DNA of 64,000 nt from Bradyrhizobium sp. CB1717. Its GTDB lineage: Bacteria; Pseudomonadota; Alphaproteobacteria; Rhizobiales; Xanthobacteraceae. Each line of letters begins with the position of its first letter. Position 1 is the first letter of the stretch. Position numbers and translations under genes: made by a program. Shown here in pieces: positions 17,105-25,811 of the stretch. Under the pieces are notes generated by a model that worked only from the letters and a program-made list of their open reading frames with translations, did no database searches and had not been told where the DNA came from. Where the stretch lies: positions 6,293,001 through 6,357,000 of the forward strand of contig NZ_CP121666.1 of NCBI RefSeq assembly GCF_029714325.1. The letters run 5' to 3'.

Positions 17105-18093
17105 GGGCGATCGGACATCTGCGATTGGCGCTGCTGGCTTTGATGCTGGCGCTGGCCGTACTCATCCGGCCATCGGCCGTCAGTGCGCATGAAGCGGCAA
17201 TGGGCGTGCTCGAATTCCGCGAGGTCCGGCCCGGCGCCTTCGTCGGCCGCTGGAGCATCGAGCCCTCGATTGGGGCATCGCGGGTCGACCTGCGGGTGCC
17301 GCCGCACTGCTTTCTCCGCCTGCCCGAGATGAACTGCGGCGCGAAGGGGCTGGTGGGACCGATCACCATCACCAATCTCGGCTCCAACATGTCGGTCGTC
17401 CTGATCAAGGTCATCCCGGTCGAGGGCGAACCGCGCAGCTACACGATCTCGACGGCCAATCCGATCGTCTCCGTCCTTGGCACCGGCGCGCCAACACTCG
17501 AGGTGTGGCTCGAGCTTGCCAGGACGTATGTGAACTACGGCATCGATCACATCCTGCTCGGCGCCGATCATCTGCTGTTCGTGCTGGGCCTGATCTGGAT
17601 CGTCGGCGGCGGCTGGCGTCTGGTGAAGACCATCACGGCCTTCACGATCGGACACAGCGCCTCGCTGGCCGCAGCAGCTTTCGGCCTGATCGGCGTGCCG
17701 GAACGACCGCTCAACGCCTGCATCGCATTGAGCATCGCCTTCGTCGGGGTGGAAATCGTCAAGCAGCAGCGCGGCGAGATCGGGCTCACCGCGCGCTATC
17801 CCTGGATCGTGGCGTTCAGCTTCGGCTTGGTGCACGGTATCGGCTTTGCGAGCGCGCTGGCGGGACTCGGGCTCGAACGCCGCCTGCTTCCGGCAGCGTT
17901 GCTGTTCTTCAACATCGGCGTGGAGATCGGACAGCTCGCCTTCGTGCTGCTCGTGCTCGCCCTGATCTGGGCGCATCGACGGCTCGATGCGGTCGTGCCG
18001 CGCTGGGGCGAGGCGCTTCCGGCCTACCTGATCGGGTCGGTGTCGATGTTCTGGTTCTTCGGCCGTCTGGTGCGCGTGTTCGCGGTGATCTGA
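17101..18093 (+). CDS. HupE/UreJ-type membrane protein (long form)
   Basis: A 330-residue protein with a signal peptide ending SAVSAHEA, an extracytoplasmic beta-rich domain to about residue 135, and a membrane domain of about six helices. The membrane part has metal-transporter-like motifs NYGIDHILLGADHLLF, AFTIGHSASLAAA and FSFGLVHGIGFASAL, typical of the HupE/UreJ_2 family (putative Ni/Co or other metal permeases). The GTG at 17101 overlaps the upstream stop. Metal specificity cannot be read from sequence. Confidence 0.85.
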   Translation: MRAIGHLRLALLALMLALAVLIRPSAVSAHEAAMGVLEFREVRPGAFVGRWSIEPSIGASRVDLRVPPHCFLRLPEMNCGAKGLVGPITITNLGSNMSVVLIKVIPVEGEPRSYTISTANPIVSVLGTGAPTLEVWLELARTYVNYGIDHILLGADHLLFVLGLIWIVGGGWRLVKTITAFTIGHSASLAAAAFGLIGVPERPLNACIALSIAFVGVEIVKQQRGEIGLTARYPWIVAFSFGLVHGIGFASALAGLGLERRLLPAALLFFNIGVEIGQLAFVLLVLALIWAHRRLDAVVPRWGEALPAYLIGSVSMFWFFGRLVRVFAVI

Positions 18094-18110
18094 GCGAGAG
18101 TCCCAACACA

Positions 18111-18716
18111 ATGTCCTTGCGCCTTCCCCTCCCCCTCACGACCGCGATCGTTTCGCTCACGCTGACGCAACCGGCCCTCGCGCATGAGCAGGCCGGCGTG
18201 GCAGGTGGCCTCGTCAGCGGCCTGCTCCATCCGGTCACAGGCATCGACCATCTGATCGCAATGGTGGCCGTCGGAATCTGGGGCGCGCAGCTGGGCGCGC
18301 CGGCCATCTGGATCCTGCCGATCACATTCCCCCTCGTCATGGCGATCGGCGGAGTGCTGGGCGTGCTGCATGTGCCGCTCCCGATGCCGGAAGTGATGAT
18401 TGCGGTCTCCGCCGTGATCCTGGGATTTGCCGTTGCCGCCCGGCTGCGCCTGCCCTTTGCCGCGGCCGCGCTCGTCGTCGCGGTGTTCGCGATCTTTCAC
18501 GGGCATGCGCACGGCGCCGAGCTACCGCGTGCGGCGAATGCGCTCGCATATGGCGTCGGCTTTGTCATCGCCACCGGCCTGTTGCATCTGTGCGGCATCG
18601 CGATCGGCACGTTGACGCGCTGGCCCGCCGGCGAGCGGCTCATCCAGGGACTTGGGGCCGGCATCGCGGCCATCGGCTGCTATTTCCTTGCGCAAGGCGT
18701 CGGAGCCTTCGCATGA
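18111..18716 (+). CDS. HupE/UreJ family protein
   Basis: A 201-residue classical HupE/UreJ protein: a signal peptide ending QPALAHEQ, then six helices with the family hallmark LLHPVTGIDHLIAMVAVG (HPxxGxDH) in the first helix, plus FAIFHGHAHGAELP further on. The family is linked to nickel delivery to hydrogenase and urease or to other metals; neither enzyme is encoded here. It is spaced 17 bases from the long-form HupE gene and overlaps the third one by 4 bases (ATGA). Confidence 0.88.
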   Translation: MSLRLPLPLTTAIVSLTLTQPALAHEQAGVAGGLVSGLLHPVTGIDHLIAMVAVGIWGAQLGAPAIWILPITFPLVMAIGGVLGVLHVPLPMPEVMIAVSAVILGFAVAARLRLPFAAAALVVAVFAIFHGHAHGAELPRAANALAYGVGFVIATGLLHLCGIAIGTLTRWPAGERLIQGLGAGIAAIGCYFLAQGVGAFA

Positions 18717-19327
18717 AGCTAAATTCTGCGCGCCTGTTGATCGCGGCAGCGATGCTGGTCGCCGGCGGAAGCGCCGCCGAAGCGCATATCGTGGCGGCCC
18801 GCCTCGGCGATTTTTACATGGGTGTCGTGCATCCCCTCACCGATCTCCAGGATATCGTTCTCTGGACCGCGACCGGCGTGCTGGCGGGTACGCTGGGAGC
18901 CGCAAAGGGGCGCTGGCTCATCGCCGTGTTTCCGCTTGGACTGCTGATCGGCTTGCTGCTCGGGCACGTCTTCGGGGCGGCTTCCACACAGCTTGCGGAC
19001 GCGGCAATGATGCTCGCAATCGGGCTGCTGCTCGCCGCAGCGGCGCAGGTGCCCACAATGTTGCTCTGCGCGATGGCTTTCGCGGTCGCCGTGATACGGG
19101 GCGCCGCGAATGGCGCCGACCTCGCCCCCGAAACCGACCGGCTGCTGTTCGCTGCAGGATTGACTTGCGTCGGCTACGCCGCCATCACCCTGACGATGGC
19201 GCTGACCGCGGTGTTCAAGCGAACGAACTCGGACAGCGCAACATCCTGGCGCGCCATCGCCGTCCGCGCACTTGGCGGCTGGATCGCCGCGATCGGCCTG
19301 ATGATGGCAAGCCTTGCGCTGGCCTGA
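18713..19327 (+). CDS. HupE/UreJ-like membrane protein with degenerate metal motif
   Basis: A 204-residue membrane protein with a signal peptide ending SAAEAH and about six helices. It has the same layout as the preceding HupE, but the hallmark segment reads VVHPLTDLQDIVLWTATG, so the D-H pair of HPxxGxDH is replaced by Q-D. It could be a partner subunit of the preceding protein rather than an independent transporter. The ATG overlaps the upstream stop (ATGA). It is the last gene of the operon. Confidence 0.75.
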   Translation: MKLNSARLLIAAAMLVAGGSAAEAHIVAARLGDFYMGVVHPLTDLQDIVLWTATGVLAGTLGAAKGRWLIAVFPLGLLIGLLLGHVFGAASTQLADAAMMLAIGLLLAAAAQVPTMLLCAMAFAVAVIRGAANGADLAPETDRLLFAAGLTCVGYAAITLTMALTAVFKRTNSDSATSWRAIAVRALGGWIAAIGLMMASLALA

Positions 19328-19361
19328 GAGGGCGCCAGGGCCGCCCTTGTTGTAGGATCAG

Positions 19362-20237
19362 TCAAGAACTGGTGTCGGGAGGCAATCCTCCGAACCAGCC
19401 GCCGAAATAGCCGGCATAGAGCGCAGGGCGTTCGAGATTCATCGAATGCCCGATGCCGGGCACGATCACGAGACGGCAATCCGGCATCGCCTTGGCCATC
19501 GCGCGAAGATCGTCCGGCGCAATCCAGCCGTCCCTTTCACCCCACAGCACCATGTGCGGATGCCTCAGTTCCGGCATGCGGCGCTCGAGCTCGCGGCTTT
19601 CCCTTTCGTGCGTGAGGTTGACGGGGGTCCCGATCCAGATTCCTTCCGAGACGGCAAACGTCTGGTCGATGATGCGGTCGAACAGCGCCTCGATCTCGCC
19701 CAGTCCTTCGCGGAAGCGCGGGACGGCATTCGGCGCCATGCTTTCCGGCACGAACAGCGAGGAGGCCGCCGTTGCCATGACCGTCCGGGTCAACGCCTTG
19801 CTCGTCATCATCGACCGGAACAGGCCGATCTGGTCGGCATTGAAGGCCATGCCGAGCGGCGTCACCGGATCGAGCGCGAGCACGCGCCCGAAGCGCTGCG
19901 GCTGCATCAGCAGCATGCGCGTAGCGATGATGCCGCCGGTCGAATGCGTCGCGAGATGGCAATAGCCAATGTCCAGCGTGTCGAGGGCCGCCAGCATGTC
20001 CTGGGCATGCTGCTGCATGGAATAGTTGGAATAGTTCGCATTCGGCCTCGGCCGGTCGCTGTCACCGCACCCGCGCCAGTCCAGGCCGATGACGCGCAGC
20101 CCCTTTGGAAACAGCGGCGCGGCAAGTTCGATCCAGTCCTTGCTGGCGAGATTGCCATGGATGAAGACGACGGTCACGTCGCCCTCTCCCCACTCTCGCC
20201 AGCCAAGCTGGACCTCGCCTGCCTGCACCCGTGGCAT
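19362..20237 (-). CDS. Alpha/beta hydrolase
   Basis: A 291-residue cytoplasmic alpha/beta hydrolase. The oxyanion strand is VVFIHGNLASKDW, the nucleophile elbow is ATHSTGGIIATR, the acid is probably the Asp of LWGERDGWIAPDD, and the base is the His of VPGIGHSMNLERP. The cap is of ordinary length. It lies 9 bases downstream of the 835-residue tandem hydrolase on the same strand, so both are probably co-transcribed. The substrate is unknown; an ester or lactone is likely. Confidence 0.88.
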   Translation of the reverse strand: MPRVQAGEVQLGWREWGEGDVTVVFIHGNLASKDWIELAAPLFPKGLRVIGLDWRGCGDSDRPRPNANYSNYSMQQHAQDMLAALDTLDIGYCHLATHSTGGIIATRMLLMQPQRFGRVLALDPVTPLGMAFNADQIGLFRSMMTSKALTRTVMATAASSLFVPESMAPNAVPRFREGLGEIEALFDRIIDQTFAVSEGIWIGTPVNLTHERESRELERRMPELRHPHMVLWGERDGWIAPDDLRAMAKAMPDCRLVIVPGIGHSMNLERPALYAGYFGGWFGGLPPDTSS

Positions 20238-20246
20238 CAGCGCGTC

Positions 20247-22754
20247 CTATTTGTTGAGGCCCGCCGTCGGCGCCGCGCCGGGAGGCGTCGGCGCCACCGG
20301 CAGCGCCGATGCCACCGCGCCCCGGATCATGCGGTCGGTGCCGAGCGGCGACGACGTGTCGACCGTTCCCTTGGTGACGAAGTCCACCACATCGACGGAG
20401 AACTCGACCGGGTTATCCGTATGGATGAAATGTCCGGTCTCCGGATAGATCTTGAGGATCGGCCGGTTGCCGGCATTGGTCATCCGCGACATGAACGGCG
20501 TGATGACGTCGCGCCCGAGGTCCGTGAGCCCGTTGAAGGCGGGCGTCGGGATGAACGGCTCCTTGTCGCCGAATGACAGGAATATCGGCGCCTTGATCTG
20601 GGTGACCCGCTCATAGAGGTTCTTCGGATCATCCTGCTGAAGCTCCGCTCCGATCGTGTAGATGTCGAAGATGAAGACGTTGCACCATTGCTCGAGCTCC
20701 TTCGGATTGCCCTTGGTGAGCCCGACGCGCTGCTCGGTGTGGAAGCGGGCATATTCGCTGTCGCTGAAGAAGTACCCGCTCTTGGCCGCCGAAACCGCGC
20801 CGGTGTTCGGATCGCGCTTTTTGAAATAGAAGAAGTCACGGATGTTCTGCTCATCGCGCGCCTTCTCTGCCGCGAGGATGCCGGTCTGGTCCCAGACCTG
20901 CTTCCACTTGTCGAAATCACGACCGAGGCCGTCGGCGAAGAGAGGCGCCTTCTTGTCCTTGGCGATGGTGATCTCGCGCGGATATTCCTCGAGGCCGGAG
21001 GGTGCTTCCAGGGCGAGGCCCTGCACCGCATCGGGCCAGGTCAGCGCGTAGCCCACCACGAACTGACCGCCAAGCGAGTGGCCGAGATAATAGGCCTTCT
21101 TGACGCCAAGCTGATTGACGACGAGATCGTAGATGACCTCGCGCATGTCCTGCATGGTCCGCGCGGGGCTCTTGTCGAGATTGCCAGGCCCGGACATGCC
21201 GTAATGCGGCAGGTCCGGAACGATCACGCGCAGGCCGCTGCGCAAGGCATACTGCATGATGTTGCCGTAGTGCCCGCCGAAGGCGCCCTTGCCGTGGATG
21301 ATGACGAGCACCTTCGGATCCTTGTCGGCGCCGGCATACTCGTCCATGTACCCGACTTCCCAGGAATTGCCGCTCTTGTCCTTGGCATTGCCGAACTTGA
21401 CCGGATAGGGATAGGTCACGTACGCCTTCCAGAACGACTTCTTCGGATCGATGTTCTGGGCGACGTCGGCCACGCGGTAATTCTTGTCGACGAATTTCTG
21501 CGCGCGATCGAGGCTCGCAACGTCGTCCATGAACGCGACGAACTTCGGATCGTTCTTTCGATTGTTGATCAGCGGGAACACGCCGTAATGGGCGACCGGG
21601 CTTTCCTCGGCGATCAGATCCGCGCCGGGCACGCGATCAACCGCCTTCTGGGCGAGCTTGAAGTTCAGCCAGAGGTCATTGGTGATGTGCATCACCAGCG
21701 TGCGCGCCTGGATGCGGCCGAGATAGGGATTGACGTTGTGCGTCTCGCCCACCCGGTTGCGCCAGACCAGATCGACCGCGTCATAGAGCTTGGCGCGGTT
21801 GGTGACGTTCAAGCCGGCTTTCTCGTTCGGCGGGTCCCAGTAGAAAATTTCGGGCTGGACGGCCGTCCAGTTCTGGGTCGTACGAAAAGCGAAGTCATAG
21901 CCCGTCATGCCGAGGATCGACCAGCCGAATGCCACGCCCGGCACCGGATGCTTCTCCTTGGGCAGCTTGTAATAGTCACCCTTGGTCGCCTGCCAGACCG
22001 GATCGCCCTGGATCGCGGCCGTCATCATCTGGAACGTCCAGTTGCCGACGGGATCCTCGCCATCGGACTGCGTGGTGCCGCCGATCGGCATCAACGCACC
22101 GATATATTCGGGATGCATGACACCCCAGACATAGGTCTGGGTGCCGCCCATGGAGACGCCGGTCACCAGCGCGACGCGCGCGACCTTCAGCTCGTCGCGC
22201 AGCAGGCGGTAGTTCGCCTGCACCATGTCGTAGTAGCTGTACTGCGGAAACTTGATGCCGAGACCGTCGGACGGCTTGCTCGCACCCCAGGTGCCGAGCG
22301 GATCGACCATGATGACGTAGTAGCGGTCGGTGTCGATCGGCCGGCCAGGGCCGATGACCGGGACGCCGCCTGACAGGGCGGCGCCTTTGACCCACTGCTC
22401 ATACATGTCGGTGGAATCGCCGGAATAATAGGAGTTGATCACGACGGCGTTGGTGATCTCGCCGGCAGCGTTGCGCCGCGCGTTGCCGATCGCGATGTAG
22501 CCGGTGCGCAGCTTGCCGCCGCCGAGCGACTCCAGCGTCACGCCGCCCTCGCCACCATTCTCCCATTTCGAGGGATCGGCCAGGTCGTACTTTCCGCCGA
22601 GGCGAAAATTGGCGATCTCATAGGTCTTCTTGAGACCGTCATGCTGCATCTGCGACGAGCGTCGCGTGAACGGCTGCGCCACCGCAAGCGCGGTGCCGAC
22701 CAGCAACACGATCAGGCTGACGATGCAACGCTTGAGCGCGTTTCTCCCGGTCAT
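20247..22754 (-). CDS. Secreted tandem alpha/beta hydrolase (two catalytic domains)
   Basis: An 835-residue protein with a signal peptide (SLIVLLVGTALAVAQ). The N-terminal domain resembles homoserine-acetyltransferase-type hydrolases, with Ser201 in TGVSMGGTQTY, a candidate Asp360 (HITNDLWLN) and His389 (SPVAHYGVF). The C-terminal domain is a conventional hydrolase: oxyanion VLVIIHGKGAFGG, Ser560 in LGHSLGGQF, an acid in LSFGDKEPF and a base in ETGHFIHTD. Both triads look complete. The tail is Pro/Ala-rich. A perfect FixK-type box lies 59 bp upstream of the start. Two fused, apparently active hydrolases in one exported chain is unusual. Polyester or oligomer hydrolysis in the periplasm is a guess. 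Confidence 0.82.
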   Translation of the reverse strand: MTGRNALKRCIVSLIVLLVGTALAVAQPFTRRSSQMQHDGLKKTYEIANFRLGGKYDLADPSKWENGGEGGVTLESLGGGKLRTGYIAIGNARRNAAGEITNAVVINSYYSGDSTDMYEQWVKGAALSGGVPVIGPGRPIDTDRYYVIMVDPLGTWGASKPSDGLGIKFPQYSYYDMVQANYRLLRDELKVARVALVTGVSMGGTQTYVWGVMHPEYIGALMPIGGTTQSDGEDPVGNWTFQMMTAAIQGDPVWQATKGDYYKLPKEKHPVPGVAFGWSILGMTGYDFAFRTTQNWTAVQPEIFYWDPPNEKAGLNVTNRAKLYDAVDLVWRNRVGETHNVNPYLGRIQARTLVMHITNDLWLNFKLAQKAVDRVPGADLIAEESPVAHYGVFPLINNRKNDPKFVAFMDDVASLDRAQKFVDKNYRVADVAQNIDPKKSFWKAYVTYPYPVKFGNAKDKSGNSWEVGYMDEYAGADKDPKVLVIIHGKGAFGGHYGNIMQYALRSGLRVIVPDLPHYGMSGPGNLDKSPARTMQDMREVIYDLVVNQLGVKKAYYLGHSLGGQFVVGYALTWPDAVQGLALEAPSGLEEYPREITIAKDKKAPLFADGLGRDFDKWKQVWDQTGILAAEKARDEQNIRDFFYFKKRDPNTGAVSAAKSGYFFSDSEYARFHTEQRVGLTKGNPKELEQWCNVFIFDIYTIGAELQQDDPKNLYERVTQIKAPIFLSFGDKEPFIPTPAFNGLTDLGRDVITPFMSRMTNAGNRPILKIYPETGHFIHTDNPVEFSVDVVDFVTKGTVDTSSPLGTDRMIRGAVASALPVAPTPPGAAPTAGLNK

Positions 22755-22813
22755 GGCGACCTCCCTCTTAGCGGTGTTTTGCGCGCACGCTAGGTTGGGT
22801 GCCCCCGGGAGGC

Positions 22814-22827
22814 TTGATTTAGCTCAA
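22814..22827. promoter_or_regulatory. FixK/FNR-type box between divergent hydrolase genes
   Basis: TTGATTTAGCTCAA fits TTGA-N6-TCAA perfectly. It lies 59 bp from the start of the tandem hydrolase (minus strand) and 58 bp from the start of the alpha/beta hydrolase at 22886 (plus strand), so it could serve either or both. Confidence 0.72.
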
Positions 22828-22885
22828 TGGAATCTCCGCGCCCGCGTCGAGGATCGCGGCCATCATCACCCGGCCGGTGCCCGCA

Positions 22886-23812
22886 ATGCCCTTCCTCAGT
22901 CACGGCTCATATCGGATCCGCTATGAGCTCGACGGACCTGCGGATGCGCCGGCCTATGTGCTGGTTAACGGTCTCACACAATATTCCGAGCTCTGGGGCG
23001 CCTATCGCGACGCGCTGATCGCTCGGCACTTTCGCGTCGCGACATTCGATCTGCTCGGCCAGGGAGTCTCCGACAAGCCCGCGCTGTTCATTAACCAGGA
23101 CGACCACGTCGCCGTGCTGCATCGCCTGATCGGCGAGCTCGGCGACGGTCCGGTCTTTCTCGGCGGCATCAGTTTCGGCGGACTGATCGCACTGCGCTAT
23201 GCCATCGAGCACGGCGCGCGGCTGTCCGGCCTCGTGCCGATGAGCTGCTTTGCCGAGCTTTCGCCGCAACTGCTGCTGATCGGCAATGCCCTGCGCACCG
23301 GCCTCATCCTCGGCGGCACCAGTTATCTCCAGGATCTGTTGCTGCCGATGAACCTCTCGGATCAATGGCTGAAGCCGCTGCTGGACAAGCTCGACAGCGT
23401 GAAGCGGCAGGGCTGGCTGGTGAACGACGTCTACGCGCTTCAGAACCTGATGGAGTCCTTTCTCGACTTCAAGCCGCTGACGCCGCAGCTCTCCTCCATC
23501 GCCGTCCCGACCATGATCCTGAACGGCGAGTTCGACTTCCTCACGCCGCGGGCGTTGCACGAGACCCTGCGGGTCGAGATTCCCGACAGCGCGCTCGTAA
23601 TCATCCCGAGGGCCTATCACGCCTTCACGCTCGAAAAGGCGGCCCTCACGGCCGACCTGCTGGCGCGCTTTGCGGAGGACGTGATGGCCGGCCGCTGGCA
23701 CGGCAACAAGCAGGTCCTGATCGCGCCGGACGAGGCCGGCGGAGACTTTTCTCCGTTTCCCGTCGGCTATGACCATCTGCGCGCGATCCCAGTGCCGAGG
23801 GCGGCAACATGA
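22886..23812 (+). CDS. Alpha/beta hydrolase
   Basis: A 308-residue hydrolase with an oxyanion region (VLVNGLTQYSELW), a nucleophile elbow GGISFGGLIALR, an acid in LNGEFDFLTPR and a base in IPRAYHAFTLEKA. The C-terminal tail of about 45 residues goes beyond the fold. The ATG at 22886 is preferred over the GTG at 22877. The next gene overlaps it by 4 bases, and a FixK-type box lies 58 bp upstream. It may act on acyl-CoA or hydroxyacyl metabolites given the neighbours, but this is inference. Confidence 0.86.
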   Translation: MPFLSHGSYRIRYELDGPADAPAYVLVNGLTQYSELWGAYRDALIARHFRVATFDLLGQGVSDKPALFINQDDHVAVLHRLIGELGDGPVFLGGISFGGLIALRYAIEHGARLSGLVPMSCFAELSPQLLLIGNALRTGLILGGTSYLQDLLLPMNLSDQWLKPLLDKLDSVKRQGWLVNDVYALQNLMESFLDFKPLTPQLSSIAVPTMILNGEFDFLTPRALHETLRVEIPDSALVIIPRAYHAFTLEKAALTADLLARFAEDVMAGRWHGNKQVLIAPDEAGGDFSPFPVGYDHLRAIPVPRAAT

Positions 23813-24405
23813 GTGCCTTCTTCGGACCGCTGGAAGCTGACGGCCGCGTCCCGCCGCGTCAACAGTCGCGGGTCTCCGCATTCCTGCTCTCCGCCCATGG
23901 CGCGCTGGCGCGGCAATTCGCGCTCGCCCTTCCCGCGAAGTTCGACGCCGCCTGGCAGACCGAGCTGAACGCCCAGCTCTATCGCGAGAGCGAGATCGTT
24001 TCGCTTCTGATGCGTGCGACCGCCTGGGTCCCGGATCTGGCGCTGGGCCCCATGGCCGCGTCCTGGGAGATGGCCTGGCTCCCGGCACCGATCGAAGGCA
24101 TCGCCGATCACGTCCGCGCGCAGGCGGTCCAGCTCGCCATCCTCGCGCACGCCGTTCACGCCGGGATCCGGCCCGCGGCCCTGCTGCCGACGGAGGCCAA
24201 TGCCAACGATCCTTTCGTGACGGCGCTGCGCCGCATCGAGTTCGAGAGCGGTCGGTTGCTGCAGGCGCAGATCCTGTTCCTGAAGGGGCCGGATTTGATT
24301 CCTGTCCGGGACGTCGTGAGCGCAGCGCTCGACCGGCGGCATGCCGAGGTGCGCAGGCTCTGGAACGAGGCGCTGGAGAGCATCGGCATCGTCCCGCAGC
24401 AATGA
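23809..24405 (+). CDS. Hypothetical protein coupled to alpha/beta hydrolase
   Basis: A 198-residue mostly helical soluble protein with no recognised family. It lacks a signal peptide and membrane segment. Notable stretches are HGALARQFALALPAKFD and ATAWVPDLALGPMAASWEMA. Its ATG overlaps the stop of the preceding hydrolase (ATGA), so the two are translationally coupled and probably function together. Phasin-like or adaptor roles cannot be judged from the sequence. Confidence 0.75.
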   Translation: MSAFFGPLEADGRVPPRQQSRVSAFLLSAHGALARQFALALPAKFDAAWQTELNAQLYRESEIVSLLMRATAWVPDLALGPMAASWEMAWLPAPIEGIADHVRAQAVQLAILAHAVHAGIRPAALLPTEANANDPFVTALRRIEFESGRLLQAQILFLKGPDLIPVRDVVSAALDRRHAEVRRLWNEALESIGIVPQQ

Positions 24406-24415
24406 TCCTGCAGCT

Positions 24416-24429
24416 TTGACGCAGATCAA
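24416..24429. promoter_or_regulatory. FixK/FNR-type box ahead of CoA-transferase genes
   Basis: TTGACGCAGATCAA fits TTGA-N6-TCAA perfectly and ends 69 bp before the start codon of the CoA-transferase subunit A gene. Confidence 0.75.
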
Positions 24430-24498
24430 AGCTGCGAGACCGCCCGCCTCCAACATCGACCCGCAATCCGCCTGCACTTGCCGACCGGAGGTCCGATC

Positions 24499-25146
24499 AT
24501 GAAGGCCGTTTCCGTCGAAGAAGCCGTTGCAATGATCCCGTCCGGCGCGAGCGTCATGGTCGGCGGGTTCATGGGCGTCGGGACACCGGAACGCCTGCTG
24601 GATGAGCTCGTCCGGCAGAACAAGGCAGGCCTGTCCCTGATCTGCAACGACGCGGCCACGCCCGGCAAGGGCGTCGGCAAGCTGTTCGATGCGGCGCTGG
24701 TCTCGAAGCTGACGGCGACGCATATCGGGCTCAATCCGAAGGCGCAGCAGCAGATGCTCGGAAACCAGATCTCGGTCGATCTGGTGCCGCAAGGCACCTT
24801 CGTCGAACGCATCAGGGCGGGCGGATGCGGATTGGGCGGCGTGCTGACGCCGACCGGGGTCGGCACCCTGGTTGCGGAAGGCAAGCGCCAGATCGAGGTC
24901 GACGGCAAGCCGTTCCTGCTGGAGACCGCCATCCGCGCGCAGTTCGCGCTGATCCACGCCTTCCTCGCCGACTATCTCGGCAACCTCGCCTACGCGCTGA
25001 CCGCGCGCAATTTCAATCCGATCATGGCCATGGCGGCCGACACGGTCATCGTCGCGGCCGAGCACATCGTGCCCGTCGGCGTCATCGCACCCGATCACGT
25101 CGTCACGCCGGCGCCGCTGGTCGACTACATCATTGCGAACGGGTGA
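24499..25146 (+). CDS. 3-oxoacid CoA-transferase subunit A
   Basis: A 215-residue alpha subunit of a family I CoA-transferase (ScoA/AtoD/PcaI type), which moves CoA between acyl-CoA and a 3-oxoacid such as acetoacetate. The N-terminal glycine-rich segment VMVGGFMGVGTPERLLDEL and the GVGTLVAEGKRQIEVDGK segment are typical. The ATG at 24499 has GGAGG about 10 bases ahead. Subunit B follows 4 bases after the stop. Together with MaoC this suggests interconversion of short-chain acyl-CoAs, for example during acetoacetate or polyhydroxybutyrate turnover. Confidence 0.92.
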   Translation: MKAVSVEEAVAMIPSGASVMVGGFMGVGTPERLLDELVRQNKAGLSLICNDAATPGKGVGKLFDAALVSKLTATHIGLNPKAQQQMLGNQISVDLVPQGTFVERIRAGGCGLGGVLTPTGVGTLVAEGKRQIEVDGKPFLLETAIRAQFALIHAFLADYLGNLAYALTARNFNPIMAMAADTVIVAAEHIVPVGVIAPDHVVTPAPLVDYIIANG

Positions 25147-25150
25147 CCCC

Positions 25151-25801
25151 ATGGATCCGCAGATCATCATCGCCCGGCGCGTCGCCAAGGAGCTCCGCCA
25201 AGGCAATCTCGTCAATCTCGGCATCGGCATCCCGACGCTGGTCGCGAACTACGTTCCGTCCGATCTCAAGGTCTTCTTCCAGTCCGAGAACGGGCTGATC
25301 GGCACCGGGCCGATACCGGAGCAGGGCATGGCGCATCCGCTGCTCACCGACGCCGGCGGCCGGCCGATTAGCGCGCTTCCGGGGGCGGCGACCTTCGACA
25401 GCGCGATGTCGTTCGGCCTGATCCGCGGAGGCCATGTCGACATCACCGTGCTCGGCGGCCTTCAGGTCGATGCGCACGGCCTTCTCGCCAACTGGATGAT
25501 CCCGGGCAAGATGGTCCCGGGCATGGGCGGCGCGATGGACCTCGTCAGCGGTGCCAAGCGCGTCATCGTCGCCATGCAGCACGCGGCCAAGGGCAAGTCG
25601 AAGATCGTGTCCAAATGTACGCTGCCCCTGACCTCGGCACGGCCGGTGAACCTCGTCGTCACCGACATGGCCGTGATCGGCTTTCCCGACGGCAAGGCGA
25701 CGCTGCTGGAGACAGCACCGGGCATCAGCATCGGCGAGGTCCTGGCGGTGACGGAGGCCGAGCTCGCCATTCCCGACACTGTGCCGGAAATGAAGATCTG
25801 A
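25151..25801 (+). CDS. 3-oxoacid CoA-transferase subunit B
   Basis: A 216-residue beta subunit of the CoA-transferase. The catalytic glutamate lies in FQSENGLIGTG, preceded by the LVNLGIGIPTLVANY segment. It is full length for the family. The ATG at 25151 was chosen to fit the family N terminus (MDPQIIIARRVAKEL); the upstream GTG at 25133 would overlap subunit A. The short spacing indicates a stoichiometric pair with subunit A. Confidence 0.92.
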   Translation: MDPQIIIARRVAKELRQGNLVNLGIGIPTLVANYVPSDLKVFFQSENGLIGTGPIPEQGMAHPLLTDAGGRPISALPGAATFDSAMSFGLIRGGHVDITVLGGLQVDAHGLLANWMIPGKMVPGMGGAMDLVSGAKRVIVAMQHAAKGKSKIVSKCTLPLTSARPVNLVVTDMAVIGFPDGKATLLETAPGISIGEVLAVTEAELAIPDTVPEMKI

Positions 25802-25811
25802 CGGGGTGACC

